From Pseudomonadota bacterium (lineage in GTDB: Bacteria; Pseudomonadota; Alphaproteobacteria; GCA-2731375), in NCBI GenBank assembly GCA_027623205.1, contig JAQBYC010000045.1, forward strand, positions 1 through 34,385: 34,385 bases of DNA, read 5' to 3'. A program made the position numbers and the translations under genes. Positions 1-8,262 of this stretch are shown here, in pieces. Numbering within the stretch: position 1 is the stretch's first letter; each line of letters starts with the position of its first letter. The notes under the pieces were generated by a model that saw only the letters and a program-made list of their open reading frames with translations, had not been told where the DNA came from and did not search any database.

Positions 1-1018
1 GGCGGGCGGCCTCAAGCGGTTTCTGCCCGCCATGCGCCACCAGCGAGCCGCCGATGAAAACGATGGCGGCCAGGCGATAGTAGAGGCCCATTTCGCCCAT
101 GCTATCGCCCAAATAAATTTCCGTTCCTGGGACGATGGGCTGTTCCTGACTGCGCCGGGCGATGCTCAGGCCCTGGGCCGCCAGCGCCGCCGCGATCTCG
201 TCGCCGCGGGCCGCGTGACGCGGCACCAAAATCGTCAACAGGTTGGGAAAGCGCGCCGCCAGGTGCCGGTGCGCCGCGCCAATGATCGCCTCTTCACCGG
301 GATGGGTAGAGGCGGCCAGCCACAACGGCCGCCGGTCAATGGCCATTTCCAGGAGCCGCAGGTTCCGGGGGTCGCAGGGCAGAGGTGGCGATGCGGCTTT
401 CAAATTGCCGTGGCAGGTAACAAATTGCGCACCCAGGGTCGCCAACCGCTCGGCATCGGGGGCGCTTTGCGCGATGCAAACCTGGAACGCCCCCAGCAGT
501 GGCTTGATCAGAAAAGGCAGGCGGCGCCAGCGCCGGTACGACCGCTCCGACATGCGGGCATTGATCAACGCCATGGGCACGCCGCGCGCGGCGGTCTGGT
601 GAATTAGATTGGGCCATAGCTCCGATTCGACCCACAGCGCCAAATCGGGCCGCCAATGCTCAAGGAACCGGTTGACCGCGGATGGGCGGTCAATGGGCAG
701 GTATTGATGCATGGCGCGGCTTGGCAGACGATCGGCCATGATCCGGGCCGAGGTTACGGTGCCCGAGGTCAACAAGATGTGCAGCCCCTGATCCTGCCGC
801 AAAAGCCCCTGGATCAGGGGCAGCACCGAAATCGTTTCACCGACCGAAGCGCCATGCACCCAGACCAGGCGGCCAGGGGGCCGCGCCCGGCCCGCCTGCC
901 CCAGGCGTTCGCCAACACGGGCCGGGTCTTCCTTGCCCTGGCGCAGACGGTGGCGCAGATACCAGTTGGCCAGCGGACCCAGTAGGATGGTGGTGCCGCG
1001 GTAGAGTGCCGCGATCAT
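1..1018 (-). CDS. waaA: 3-deoxy-D-manno-octulosonic acid (Kdo) transferase, 3' part cut by window edge
   Basis: Transfers Kdo from CMP-Kdo to lipid A precursor at the inner face of the cytoplasmic membrane (family knowledge). The frame opens at ATG 1018 with a hydrophobic N-terminal anchor (MIAALYRGTTILLGPLANWY). It then shows hallmarks of the GT30 family: VWVHGASVGE around residue 52, the LTSGTVTSA segment, WVESELWPNL, AASTHPGEE, and GGQKPLEAA right at the left edge. About 339 codons are present and the family is usually about 420, so the C-terminal part lies outside the window. The start overlaps the stop of the preceding DUF374 gene in an ATGA, so translation is probably coupled. Order msbA-DUF374-waaA is a common alphaproteobacterial lipid A cluster. 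Confidence 0.93.
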   Translation of the reverse strand, partial: MIAALYRGTTILLGPLANWYLRHRLRQGKEDPARVGERLGQAGRARPPGRLVWVHGASVGETISVLPLIQGLLRQDQGLHILLTSGTVTSARIMADRLPSRAMHQYLPIDRPSAVNRFLEHWRPDLALWVESELWPNLIHQTAARGVPMALINARMSERSYRRWRRLPFLIKPLLGAFQVCIAQSAPDAERLATLGAQFVTCHGNLKAASPPLPCDPRNLRLLEMAIDRRPLWLAASTHPGEEAIIGAAHRHLAARFPNLLTILVPRHAARGDEIAAALAAQGLSIARRSQEQPIVPGTEIYLGDSMGEMGLYYRLAAIVFIGGSLVAHGGQKPLEAAR

Positions 1019-1743
1019 GCTGCCGTCCCATGTTCAGCGGGGGCTGCTGCCGTTCCGGCCAGGCGATCGGCCCGTTCGGTCACCGCCGTGAGGGCGGCTT
1101 CGACCTGGCGGCGGGCCGCCTCCCGCGCGGAACCATCGATCCCGCGCTCTATGGTGATCGGCTCGCCAAACACCATGGCGCCTTTGGAAAATGGCAAGGC
1201 GAAATGAAACCGATCCCAGGTGCGCAAGGTATGATAACGCCCGGTGCAAACCGCGAAAGGCACGATCGGTGCGCCGGACAGGCGGGCCAGGGCAATAACG
1301 CCGGCGCTCAGACGCATCGCCGGTCCCCGGGGACCATCGGGCGTGATGCCGATCGAATGGCCCTGTTTCAGCGACGCCAGCATTTCGCGCAGGGCGGCGG
1401 ATCCACCCTTGTCCCGCTGCCGTTCCCGCCGGTGGGTGGAACCGCGCACCATGACCATGCCGAAATGGCCCAGGGCGCGGGCGATCAATTCACCGTCGCC
1501 ATGGCGCGATACCAATAAATGCACGGGCGTGGTGCCGGGCCAGGCGATCGGCACCATCATCAGCCGGCCATGCCAGGTCACGAAGATGATGGCCCGCCCC
1601 TGGCCCAACAGATCAGGAATGACCCGATCATTGATGATCTGCCATTTGGTTGTGAGGTTAACCAGACGAACATACAGGGCCGCCAGGAAGCCAACGGCCG
1701 CCTGGCCCGGGGATGTGCCCAAAAACCGTTTGCCCAGGCGCAC
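1015..1743 (-). CDS. DUF374 lysophospholipid acyltransferase-family protein
   Basis: A 242-residue protein of the DUF374 family, related to the LPLAT acyltransferases and usually found beside waaA and lpxK. Visible motifs are TWHGRLMMVP (residues about 56-65, the HX4D-like block), SRHGDGELIARAL, VRGSTHRRE and TPDGPRGP, the last typical of DUF374. An N-terminal hydrophobic stretch suggests membrane association. It lies 5 nt after the msbA-like stop and overlaps waaA by 4 nt, so the three genes are very likely one transcript. The role in lipid A or outer-membrane lipid assembly is inferred from context; the acyl donor and acceptor are unknown. Confidence 0.85.
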   Translation of the reverse strand: MRLGKRFLGTSPGQAAVGFLAALYVRLVNLTTKWQIINDRVIPDLLGQGRAIIFVTWHGRLMMVPIAWPGTTPVHLLVSRHGDGELIARALGHFGMVMVRGSTHRRERQRDKGGSAALREMLASLKQGHSIGITPDGPRGPAMRLSAGVIALARLSGAPIVPFAVCTGRYHTLRTWDRFHFALPFSKGAMVFGEPITIERGIDGSAREAARRQVEAALTAVTERADRLAGTAAAPAEHGTAA

Positions 1744-1748
1744 CGATG

Positions 1749-3587
1749 TCAGCTCCCAAGCCGTGCGGGAACCCCGGTTTCGGGGCCATGGGCGTCTTCC
1801 GACCTGGCGAATTGCAGCCGGTATAGTCGGGCATAGCTGCCATTTCGCGCCAGCAGCGTCTCGTGATCACCGCTTTCCGTCACCCGGCCATCCTCCAGCA
1901 CATAAATATGATCCGCCGCCCTGACCGTCGAGAGACGATGTGCAATGACCAACGTGGTGCGGCCGGCCTTCAAGGCGTCCAACGCCAACTGCACGTCGCG
2001 CTCGGCCTCGCTGTCCAGGGCCGACGTGGCCTCATCCAACAGCAGGATCGGGGCATCCTTCAGCATTGCCCGGGCAATGGCGATGCGCTGACGCTGACCA
2101 CCCGACAGGCGGACGCCATTCTCGCCGACCCTGGTGTCGTAGCCCAAAGGCAGGGCGGTAATAAAGTCATGGGCTGCCGCTGCCTGCGCGGCGGCGGCGA
2201 TTTCCGCCGCCGTGGCACCGGGCCGGCCATAGGCGATGTTGGCCGTCACGGTGTCGTCGAACAGGGTAATATCCTGACTGACCAGCGCCGTGGCCGCCCG
2301 CAGACTGTCGATCGTAACGTCCCGGATATTCTGGCCATCGATCTCCACCAGTCCGTCATCTGCATCGTAAAAGCGCGGCAACAGGTTCATCAATGTGGTT
2401 TTGCCGGAACCGGACGGCCCGACCAGCGCAACCGTGCTGCCGGGGTCAATTTGCAGGTCGACTCCATGCAGCGCGGCCGTCTCGCCGTCATAGGAAAATC
2501 GCACATCCCTATAACTGATCGCCCCCCGATCCACCATCAACGCTCTGGCGTCGGGCTTTTCAACGATAGTTGGCGCCACATCCAGGACCGCGAAGATCCG
2601 TTGCGCCGCCGCCAAACCTTCCTGCAGCGCGGTATTCAGGCTGGCCAAACCTTTTAGGGGTTGGTAGGCCATCAGCAATGCGGCCAAAAATGACATGAAC
2701 TCCCCCAGGGACAGAACGCCTTCCTGGGCCCGCCAGCCGCCATAAAATATCGCCAGGGCCACGGTCACGCCGCCCAATGCCTCGGTCACCGGCGCGGCGG
2801 CGGAGCGGGTGCGAATGGCCCGCATGATTTCCTTCAGCCGCCGTTCAATACGGTCCCTGATGCGTTCTGTCTCGCCTGCCTCCATGCCGTAGGCTTTGAC
2901 CAGTCGTACGCCATCCAGGGTTTCACTAAGCTGGCTGGCGAGCTTGCCGGTTTCCTCCTGGGCCGCGGTGGATGCCTTTCGCATGCGCTTCCCCAATTTG
3001 CGGATGGCGATGCCGACCAGGGGAAAAACCAACACCACGATCATGGCCAACTGCCAATCCTGCACGAACATCACCGCGGCCAGCGCCAGGGCGGTCAAGG
3101 CATCCTTGGCTATGCCGGTAACCGCCCGGCCCACTGCCTCCTGCAGCAGGCTGGCGTCGTAGAGAAAAGATGACAGCAATTGGCCTGAATGCACCGAATG
3201 CAAATATGCCAGATCGGCGGAAATCAAATGCCGGTACATCTTGACCTGGACCTCGGCAATAATGCGCTGGCCGACCCCGTTCATCAGGATGCTTTGCAGA
3301 TAGGTCGCCCCGCCGCGTAAACAGGCCAACGCAACCAGGGCAAGGGGCACGATGACCAGCATCCCTGGCACCTGCTGTACAAATACCTGGTCAATGGCCG
3401 GCTGCAACAACCAGGCGTTCAGTCCCGTGGTCGCGGCTACCACCGCCATGAACCCAGCCGCCCATAGCAGCCGGCCGGCATGGGGGAGAACGTATTCCCT
3501 TAACAGCCGCAGCAGCAGCCGATGGCTGAGTTGCGGCGGCGGTGCGCCGGCCTGCGGTTCGGGCTGCGTGGCTACGGTCAAATCCAT
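1749..3587 (-). CDS. msbA: MsbA-like ABC exporter (lipid A flippase type), fused TM and ATPase domains
   Basis: A half-transporter of about 612 residues. The N-terminal half holds about six membrane segments (residues about 35-320). The C-terminal half is a complete ATPase: Walker A GPSGSGKT near 390, Q-loop VSQD near 437, signature LSGGQ near 495, Walker B ILLLDEATSALD near 514 and the H-loop IAHRLST near 548. Family members export lipid A or other lipids and drugs across the inner membrane as homodimers. Neighbouring DUF374 and waaA genes favour the lipid A role. ATG 3587 was chosen over an upstream TTG at 3599, because a GGGA sits just ahead of it and the TTG has no ribosome site. A perfect 8-bp inverted repeat lies about 45 nt upstream of the start. 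Confidence 0.88.
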   Translation of the reverse strand: MDLTVATQPEPQAGAPPPQLSHRLLLRLLREYVLPHAGRLLWAAGFMAVVAATTGLNAWLLQPAIDQVFVQQVPGMLVIVPLALVALACLRGGATYLQSILMNGVGQRIIAEVQVKMYRHLISADLAYLHSVHSGQLLSSFLYDASLLQEAVGRAVTGIAKDALTALALAAVMFVQDWQLAMIVVLVFPLVGIAIRKLGKRMRKASTAAQEETGKLASQLSETLDGVRLVKAYGMEAGETERIRDRIERRLKEIMRAIRTRSAAAPVTEALGGVTVALAIFYGGWRAQEGVLSLGEFMSFLAALLMAYQPLKGLASLNTALQEGLAAAQRIFAVLDVAPTIVEKPDARALMVDRGAISYRDVRFSYDGETAALHGVDLQIDPGSTVALVGPSGSGKTTLMNLLPRFYDADDGLVEIDGQNIRDVTIDSLRAATALVSQDITLFDDTVTANIAYGRPGATAAEIAAAAQAAAAHDFITALPLGYDTRVGENGVRLSGGQRQRIAIARAMLKDAPILLLDEATSALDSEAERDVQLALDALKAGRTTLVIAHRLSTVRAADHIYVLEDGRVTESGDHETLLARNGSYARLYRLQFARSEDAHGPETGVPARLGS

Positions 3588-3630
3588 ATTCCCGCACAAT
3601 GACTTAGGCGAAATTCATCGCCCCACCCTA

Positions 3631-3651
3631 GCATGTTTCCTTCAAACATGC
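3631..3651. repeat. 8-bp perfect inverted repeat upstream of msbA-like gene
   Basis: GCATGTTT, 5-nt spacer, AAACATGC. It lies between the interspersed repeat at 3667 and the start of the msbA-like gene, about 45 nt upstream of that start. It has no T-tract on the msbA-proximal side, so it looks more like an operator or leader hairpin than a terminator. No regulator can be named. Confidence 0.4.
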
Positions 3652-3666
3652 CCGGACTCTTTAAGA

Positions 3667-3734
3667 ATAGAGCAATTGAACCAATTACTTAAGCCGCGAA
3701 TGCGAATCCGTTGAATTGAAAATTGCTCCGGATC
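3667..3734 (+). repeat. Interspersed palindromic repeat, copy A
   Basis: Core of 59 bp (3670-3728) bounded by GAGCAATT and AATTGCTC, with an inner CAATT/AATTG pair and a central CGC..GCG mini-hairpin. The sequence matches copy C at 28990-29057 in 51 of 59 core positions and copy B at 13758-13827 in 47 of 59 (counted by eye). Similarity extends a few bases each side (ATA before, CTCCGGATC at the end). It sits 4 nt from the stop of the ferritin-like gene and upstream of the msbA-like gene. It has no coding potential of its own. Confidence 0.85.
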
Positions 3735-3738
3735 CGGC

Positions 3739-4815
3739 CTACTCCGCGGCCTGGATGGTCTGGGTGACATGGGCCTGTGCGTCAAATTCCTCGGCCACCC
3801 TTTCATCGCCGGCAAGCAGCTGATCCACATCCAGATTAGGATCGCAGAGTTCCAGCAGGCCCATTTTCTCGAACGCGGCCTGCACGTTTTTCGACCACAT
3901 ACCAATATCGCGCACGATGGGGACGATCCGGCTGAACAGGCGCGTTCGGAACAAACGCGTGCCTTCGGATTGCTCGACCCATTGCACGCACTCTTTTTCC
4001 GGCAGGCCAATCGCGCCCCAAAGCTCGCTCGCCGTGAAGCGGTCCCGCATCAGCCAACAGGCTTCGATCAGGAATTCCTCCCGTTCCGCCATCTCGCTGG
4101 CGCTAAGATCGGGATAGAGGCCGCGCAATGCCAGGCGGCCGAAGGCCACATGGCGGGCTTCATCCTGCATGACATAGGCATTTACCGAGGCCGACAGCGG
4201 ATTCTTGCTCATATCGCGAATGGCGTGAAAGGCGGCCAAGGCCAGTCCTTCAATCAGCACCTGCATGCCCAGGTAGTTAAAATCCCATCGCTTGTCGTGC
4301 AGGACATTCTCCAGCAGAGTGGCCAGGGGCGGGGTAATTGGATAAGCGATTTCAAACTTTTCGTGCAGCAGGCGCGAATAGGCCTCCACATGGCGGGCCT
4401 CGTCCATCACCTGGGTCGCGGCATAGAACTTTGCGTTGATATCGGGCACGGTTTCAACGATACGCGCGGCAACCATCAAGGCGCCCTGTTCACCATGGAG
4501 GAATTGGGAAATCTGCCAAGCCTGACTATGGCGGCGCAGATTGGCGCGCTCTTTCTGGTTCATCTTGTCCCATAGGGGCGAGCCATAAATGCGGACCATT
4601 TCATCCGGCATTTCCATCGGGTTCTCCGGGTCCAGGTCCAGGTCCCAGTTGATCCGGGTGTTGGCGTCCCACTGCTGCTGCTTGCCTTTGTCATAAAGCT
4701 TCAAGAGGGCGTCGTTGCCATCCTCATACTCCCAGGTGAAATGAACATCGTTCTGGCTGTCGACCTGCCATCCGGTCTCTTTGACCGGCAACTGATAGCG
4801 ATACATGGATGTCAT
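3739..4815 (-). CDS. Ferritin-like diiron-carboxylate protein (R2-like), substrate unknown
   Basis: A 358-residue, largely helical protein. Two iron-ligand modules are visible. The first is GEQGAL (Glu near 109) followed by MDEARHVEAY (near 138-147); the second is IEGLALAAFH (near 189) followed by QDEARHVAFG (near 217-226). The paired E...DEARH pattern is that of the ferritin-like superfamily that includes ribonucleotide reductase R2 and AurF-type N-oxygenases. No ribonucleotide reductase large subunit is nearby, and length and motifs fit a stand-alone diiron oxidase or oxygenase rather than NrdB. ATG 4815 is preceded by GGGGAAA at suitable distance. It is monocistronic as far as can be seen, with an AT-rich palindrome about 70 nt upstream. 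The physiological reaction is not known. Confidence 0.8.
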   Translation of the reverse strand: MTSMYRYQLPVKETGWQVDSQNDVHFTWEYEDGNDALLKLYDKGKQQQWDANTRINWDLDLDPENPMEMPDEMVRIYGSPLWDKMNQKERANLRRHSQAWQISQFLHGEQGALMVAARIVETVPDINAKFYAATQVMDEARHVEAYSRLLHEKFEIAYPITPPLATLLENVLHDKRWDFNYLGMQVLIEGLALAAFHAIRDMSKNPLSASVNAYVMQDEARHVAFGRLALRGLYPDLSASEMAEREEFLIEACWLMRDRFTASELWGAIGLPEKECVQWVEQSEGTRLFRTRLFSRIVPIVRDIGMWSKNVQAAFEKMGLLELCDPNLDVDQLLAGDERVAEEFDAQAHVTQTIQAAE

Positions 4816-5358
4816 GATAATTTCCCCGTTTCCTGAAATGCCGGCGCCCTTTTTCGGCAGGGTTACGCCGCGCCTGATACCTCAATTATTTTGTTAATAA
4901 TCGGAGCCTTGTGGTTGGGCAAGAGGTCAGAAAGGTTACTCTGTCGCAGCGCCATGCGATGTACCGACCGCCGCATCCTCGAAAATGCTCTGGCCGTAGG
5001 GTCCATCCGTCCAGGGCCAAGAGCGCCCAATCGATCTCCCGGCAATTTTCCCACCTTTGGCCGCTATGTCGAGAGCTTTCTGACCGCGGCGATCGCCGCC
5101 GCCGCCGACGAGACCTATGCCGAACGGGTCGGTCCTTTGTTGCAGCAAAATTCGGACGATATACATGTCAATGTTCAACTCGTTGAATAGCCTGCGCCGC
5201 CGGGCCCAGGCCGGGCCCAGGCCGCGCCTAGCTGCCGGCGGGCGGCGGTCGAGTTCGCCCTGTTCGAATTTGGCTGCGATCTCAATCAATCCATCGATCT
5301 GGATAAAGACTTGCGGTGGAGCGGGTGGCTCGGTGACTCGATGAAGATTGAAAATGTC
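4816..5358. other. 543-bp stretch without a confident gene; possible gene remnant on plus strand
   Basis: No family is recognised here. On the plus strand, frame 1 stays open from 4891 to a TAG at 5188-5190. From about 5050 it has a coding-like codon pattern (third positions mostly G or C) and a plausible helix, FGRYVESFLTAAIAAAAD. The same frame reopens after the TAG and again reads like protein (FALFEFGCDLNQSIDLDKDL) up to about 5310. This suggests a decayed gene or C-terminal fragment rather than an intact gene. An 11-bp direct duplication (GGGCCCAGGCC twice) lies at about 5202-5223. The left end holds the AT-rich promoter region of the diiron protein gene. Confidence 0.4.
4885..4901. promoter_or_regulatory. 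AT-rich palindrome upstream of diiron protein gene
   Basis: ATTATT, 5-nt spacer TTGTT, AATAAT, centred about 78 nt upstream of the ATG at 4815. It stands out in an otherwise GC-rich region and could be an operator overlapping the promoter. AT-rich palindromes are typical of iron-responsive operators, and the downstream gene is an iron protein, but the match to any Fur or Irr consensus was not tested. Confidence 0.3.
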
Positions 5359-6504
5359 CTAATGCCAGCGTTTGGCGACTTCCTCCAGCATGACCTCGGT
5401 CGCGCCGCCGCCGATGGCGTGCAGGCGGGCATCGCGGACCATGCGTTCGATGGCGCCTTCGCGGATATAGCCCATGCCGCCGTGGAACTGCTGGCAATTG
5501 TACATCACTTCCTGGGTGACCTCGGCGCAGTGGGCCTTGACCATGGAAACCTCGGCCACGCAGTCCTTGCCCTGACTGTCCAGCCAGGCGGCATGGTACA
5601 GCAATTGCCGGGCCGCCAGCAGCTTGCATTGCGACATCGCCAGGCGCTGGCGGATGCCCTGTTTGTCGATCAGCGCGCCGCCAAAGGCCTTGCGCTCGCG
5701 CACATACGCGATGGTCATTTCCAACGCCTTGGTCGCTTCGCTGGTGGCCATGGCGCCAATGCACAGGCGTTCGTTCTGGAAATTCTGCATCACCGCGTAA
5801 AAGCCGCGGTTCTCCTGGCCCAGCATGTTTGCCGCCGGCACCCGGCAATCCTCGAAGAACAACTCGGCGGTATCCGAGCAATGAATGCCGAACTTTTCCA
5901 GCTTGCGGCCGATCTTGAAGCCCGGCGCGCCGCGCTCGACAATGAACATGGAAATCCCGCGCGAACCCTTGGCCTCCGGATCGGTCTTGGCGGCGACGAA
6001 GTAGAGATCGCCGTAGTAGCCGTTGGAGATGAACATCTTCGAGCCGTTCAACACCCACTCATCGCCGCTGCGCACCGCCCGGGTGCGCAGGCCGGCGACA
6101 TCGGAACCGGCATCCGCTTCACTGACCGCAATGGCGCAGATGGTCTCGCCGGACATAATGCCGGGCAGGTATTTGCCGATCTGCCGCTCGGTGCCCGCGT
6201 AGACCAGATGCGGCGAGGACATGGCGCTGTGGACCATGACGGTGACGCTGACGCCGCCATAGGTGGAGCGGCCCAGTTCCTCGGCCAGGACGATCATGGC
6301 GAACACGTCCATCCCGCTGCCGCCGTATTTTTCCGGAAATCGCAGCCCGAAATAGCCCAGTTCGCCCATCTTTCGCAGCATCTGGCGCGACACCTTGCCC
6401 TCCCGTTCCCAGGCATCCCCATGAGGCTTGATTTCCGCCTCGACAAAGCGGCGCACCTGATCGCGCAGCAGATTATGTTCTTCCGTGAAATAGATCGAAT
6501 CCAT
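5359..6504 (-). CDS. Acyl-CoA dehydrogenase family protein
   Basis: A flavoprotein of 381 residues that would oxidise an acyl-CoA to the enoyl-CoA and pass electrons to ETF. Family features in order: N-terminal helical domain (MDSIYFTEEHNLLRDQVRRF), FPEKYGGSGMD, the FAD-binding loop AVSEADAGSDV near residue 128, the beta domain with LNGSKMFISNGYYGD, and the C-terminal helical domain with QFHGGMGYIREGAIERMVRDAR near the end. The catalytic acid is not assigned with certainty. ATG 6504 is chosen because GAGGGAG lies about 8 nt upstream and the family alignment begins here; the frame is open further upstream, but that part looks non-coding. No beta-oxidation partners are adjacent. Confidence 0.9.
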   Translation of the reverse strand: MDSIYFTEEHNLLRDQVRRFVEAEIKPHGDAWEREGKVSRQMLRKMGELGYFGLRFPEKYGGSGMDVFAMIVLAEELGRSTYGGVSVTVMVHSAMSSPHLVYAGTERQIGKYLPGIMSGETICAIAVSEADAGSDVAGLRTRAVRSGDEWVLNGSKMFISNGYYGDLYFVAAKTDPEAKGSRGISMFIVERGAPGFKIGRKLEKFGIHCSDTAELFFEDCRVPAANMLGQENRGFYAVMQNFQNERLCIGAMATSEATKALEMTIAYVRERKAFGGALIDKQGIRQRLAMSQCKLLAARQLLYHAAWLDSQGKDCVAEVSMVKAHCAEVTQEVMYNCQQFHGGMGYIREGAIERMVRDARLHAIGGGATEVMLEEVAKRWH

Positions 6505-7353
6505 CAATGCGGCTCCCTCTGAGCGTCGCCCTGGAAAACACGCGCGCCTAGCCGGAGCGGCGGCTCGGATAGCGGTCCAAGCCGACGGATTATGCCGCCA
6601 CGGGATTTGTTCGTCGTTGATTTCCATCAATCGCGTGCGGCGATCGTCGATTCTGGATTCGGCACGAACGGCCCAATTGCGGGCGATCGAGCCATCCCAT
6701 GACATCGCTGCCGTATTCATGCCGGGGGGCAGATGCAGGGGATAGATTAAAACCAGGCGTCGATGACAGAGCGGCGGCGTTATCAATATCGACGGCGGCG
6801 CCGGTGCCGATGACGCCAAACATCGAGGGTGTTTCAGGACATTTGAAAGAAACGAATATGGGAGGGTGAAGGCGTGGAAGAGACGGCCCAATCTCTCAAC
6901 ACCAATCCAACAAGTTATGCTGTGCTAACATTCTGTATCAGAAAACAGAGATAGCCTGCGGCTTGCAACTTGGTCGTTACGGCATCCCATGACATTCGGT
7001 CATCCTGCTTTTCATGCCAGATAGGGCCCTGGCCTGCGGCGTATCATGAAACCCGTGAGGCCAGCCTTCCTGGTTATAGACGCGGCGGCGTTTGGCTGTT
7101 GGTCGGGCCGGGATGGCGGCAGGCCGGTTGAATGGTTTGCGGCGTCCCGCGTGATGGCGGCAGTACCGGCTTTCATCTGGTATTGGAGACAGGTTATTGG
7201 TTCGATAATTCCTGTACTCAGCAGGCGTCTATCTGTGCTGGCCGGGTTGTGTGGTCTCGGCAAGGTAGTCGATTGGATCGGGCGATTGAGCGGCTCCTTA
7301 CCATCAGGCGCAAACCTTACCACGCGCTATCGACCGCTGTATTTCCTGTTTAT
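6505..7353. other. 849-bp stretch without a recognisable gene
   Basis: No protein family, RNA gene or mobile element was recognised on either strand. A minus-strand frame at 7012-7323 (about 103 codons, proline and arginine rich) and an overlapping plus-strand frame from 7046 are both open, but neither shows a ribosome site or a familiar motif. The segment 6890-7010 is AT-richer. Together with 8263-8688 this flanks the lone mrr gene, so it may be the relic of an insertion or decayed accessory DNA. Confidence 0.5.
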
Positions 7354-8262
7354 CTATTCAAAGAAGTCTTCGTCAATTTTCTTGAGGTATAGGAGTTCTT
7401 CGTTCCGGCAGCCTATGTTGTATCGGATCATCAGGCGCGCGAGATGGACGCCGTCGACCAGAACAATGCGCGTGCCCAATCCCTTTGCGGTTTCAGTTGC
7501 CGATGAACTGAAGCCAGATGTAGTAACGAAGATCCCCTTCTGGGCTTTTTTCAAACTCAAAGCGCCAAAAAAGCCCCGAATTGCGCTGGCGCCGACATTA
7601 TTGCCGTCCGCATACCGTTTGGCCTGGACGTAAATTTGATCGACGCCCAATGGGTCCTGGTCAATGACGCCGTCGACGCCGTCGTCGCCGCTCCTGCCTA
7701 AGGCACGGCCAGCATCTTCCGATGTGCCGCCATAACCCATGGCGATCAATAGCTCCACAATTAGGTTCTCGAAAAAGGCAGGGCTTGCCTCCCTCACCCT
7801 GTCAAGAAGTTCACCGGATAGGGCCAATGTGATTATCTTATGGGCGGCCCTTAACTCTTCGTCTGGAGTTATCGCGCTGTCTATCGAGGCAACGGTGGTC
7901 TGGGCTTTTTCATCTTTTTCCGTGGTTCGGTTCAGGAATTGCTGAAATTCGTCAAACTGTTCCAGATACTCCTTATTGATATGGGCGGACTGGTCGGTCA
8001 GGGTCGATTTGCCCCGGTCCGTAATCACGAAATGCGCTCGCTTTGTTGCCCTTACGAGACCGGCTTGCTTGAGATAGCTCTTCGCCCAATGAACGCGGTT
8101 GCCGAATTTGGTCTGTTTGCCACTGGGTAGAAGCTCATCACGCTCGTCATCGCTAAGACCTAACTTAGTGACGAGTGTTGCCACAACATCACTGATCCTG
8201 ACTTCGCCGCCAGCCGCGCATTCCAGCGTGGGCCGCATCAGAGCTTGATAGTCTGGTATCAT
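7354..8262 (-). CDS. mrr: Mrr-type restriction endonuclease
   Basis: A 302-residue protein with the two-domain layout of Mrr. The N-terminal Mrr_N winged helix covers about residues 8-90 (YQALMRPTLECAAGGEVRIS, HWAKSYLKQAGL, ITDRGK). The C-terminal PD-(D/E)XK nuclease domain shows FENLIVELLIAMGYGG, then GDDGVDGVID (catalytic Asp) and VQAKRY (the QxK half of the site), then FVTTSGFSSSA. Mrr enzymes cut methylated DNA, so no partner methylase is needed, and none is seen. Its base composition is visibly less GC-rich than that of the neighbours, and it stands alone between two gene-poor stretches, consistent with horizontal acquisition. Start at ATG 8262. Confidence 0.9.
   Translation of the reverse strand: MIPDYQALMRPTLECAAGGEVRISDVVATLVTKLGLSDDERDELLPSGKQTKFGNRVHWAKSYLKQAGLVRATKRAHFVITDRGKSTLTDQSAHINKEYLEQFDEFQQFLNRTTEKDEKAQTTVASIDSAITPDEELRAAHKIITLALSGELLDRVREASPAFFENLIVELLIAMGYGGTSEDAGRALGRSGDDGVDGVIDQDPLGVDQIYVQAKRYADGNNVGASAIRGFFGALSLKKAQKGIFVTTSGFSSSATETAKGLGTRIVLVDGVHLARLMIRYNIGCRNEELLYLKKIDEDFFE

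Noticed and set aside
5311-6522. Long plus-strand open frame (403 codons)
   Set aside because: Antisense to the acyl-CoA dehydrogenase gene; His/Ala/Gly-rich composition without motifs.
7012-7323. Minus-strand frame of 103 codons between acyl-CoA dehydrogenase and mrr
   Set aside because: No ribosome site, no recognised motif, proline/arginine rich; an overlapping plus-strand frame is equally open. Kept only as a note on the gene-free stretch.
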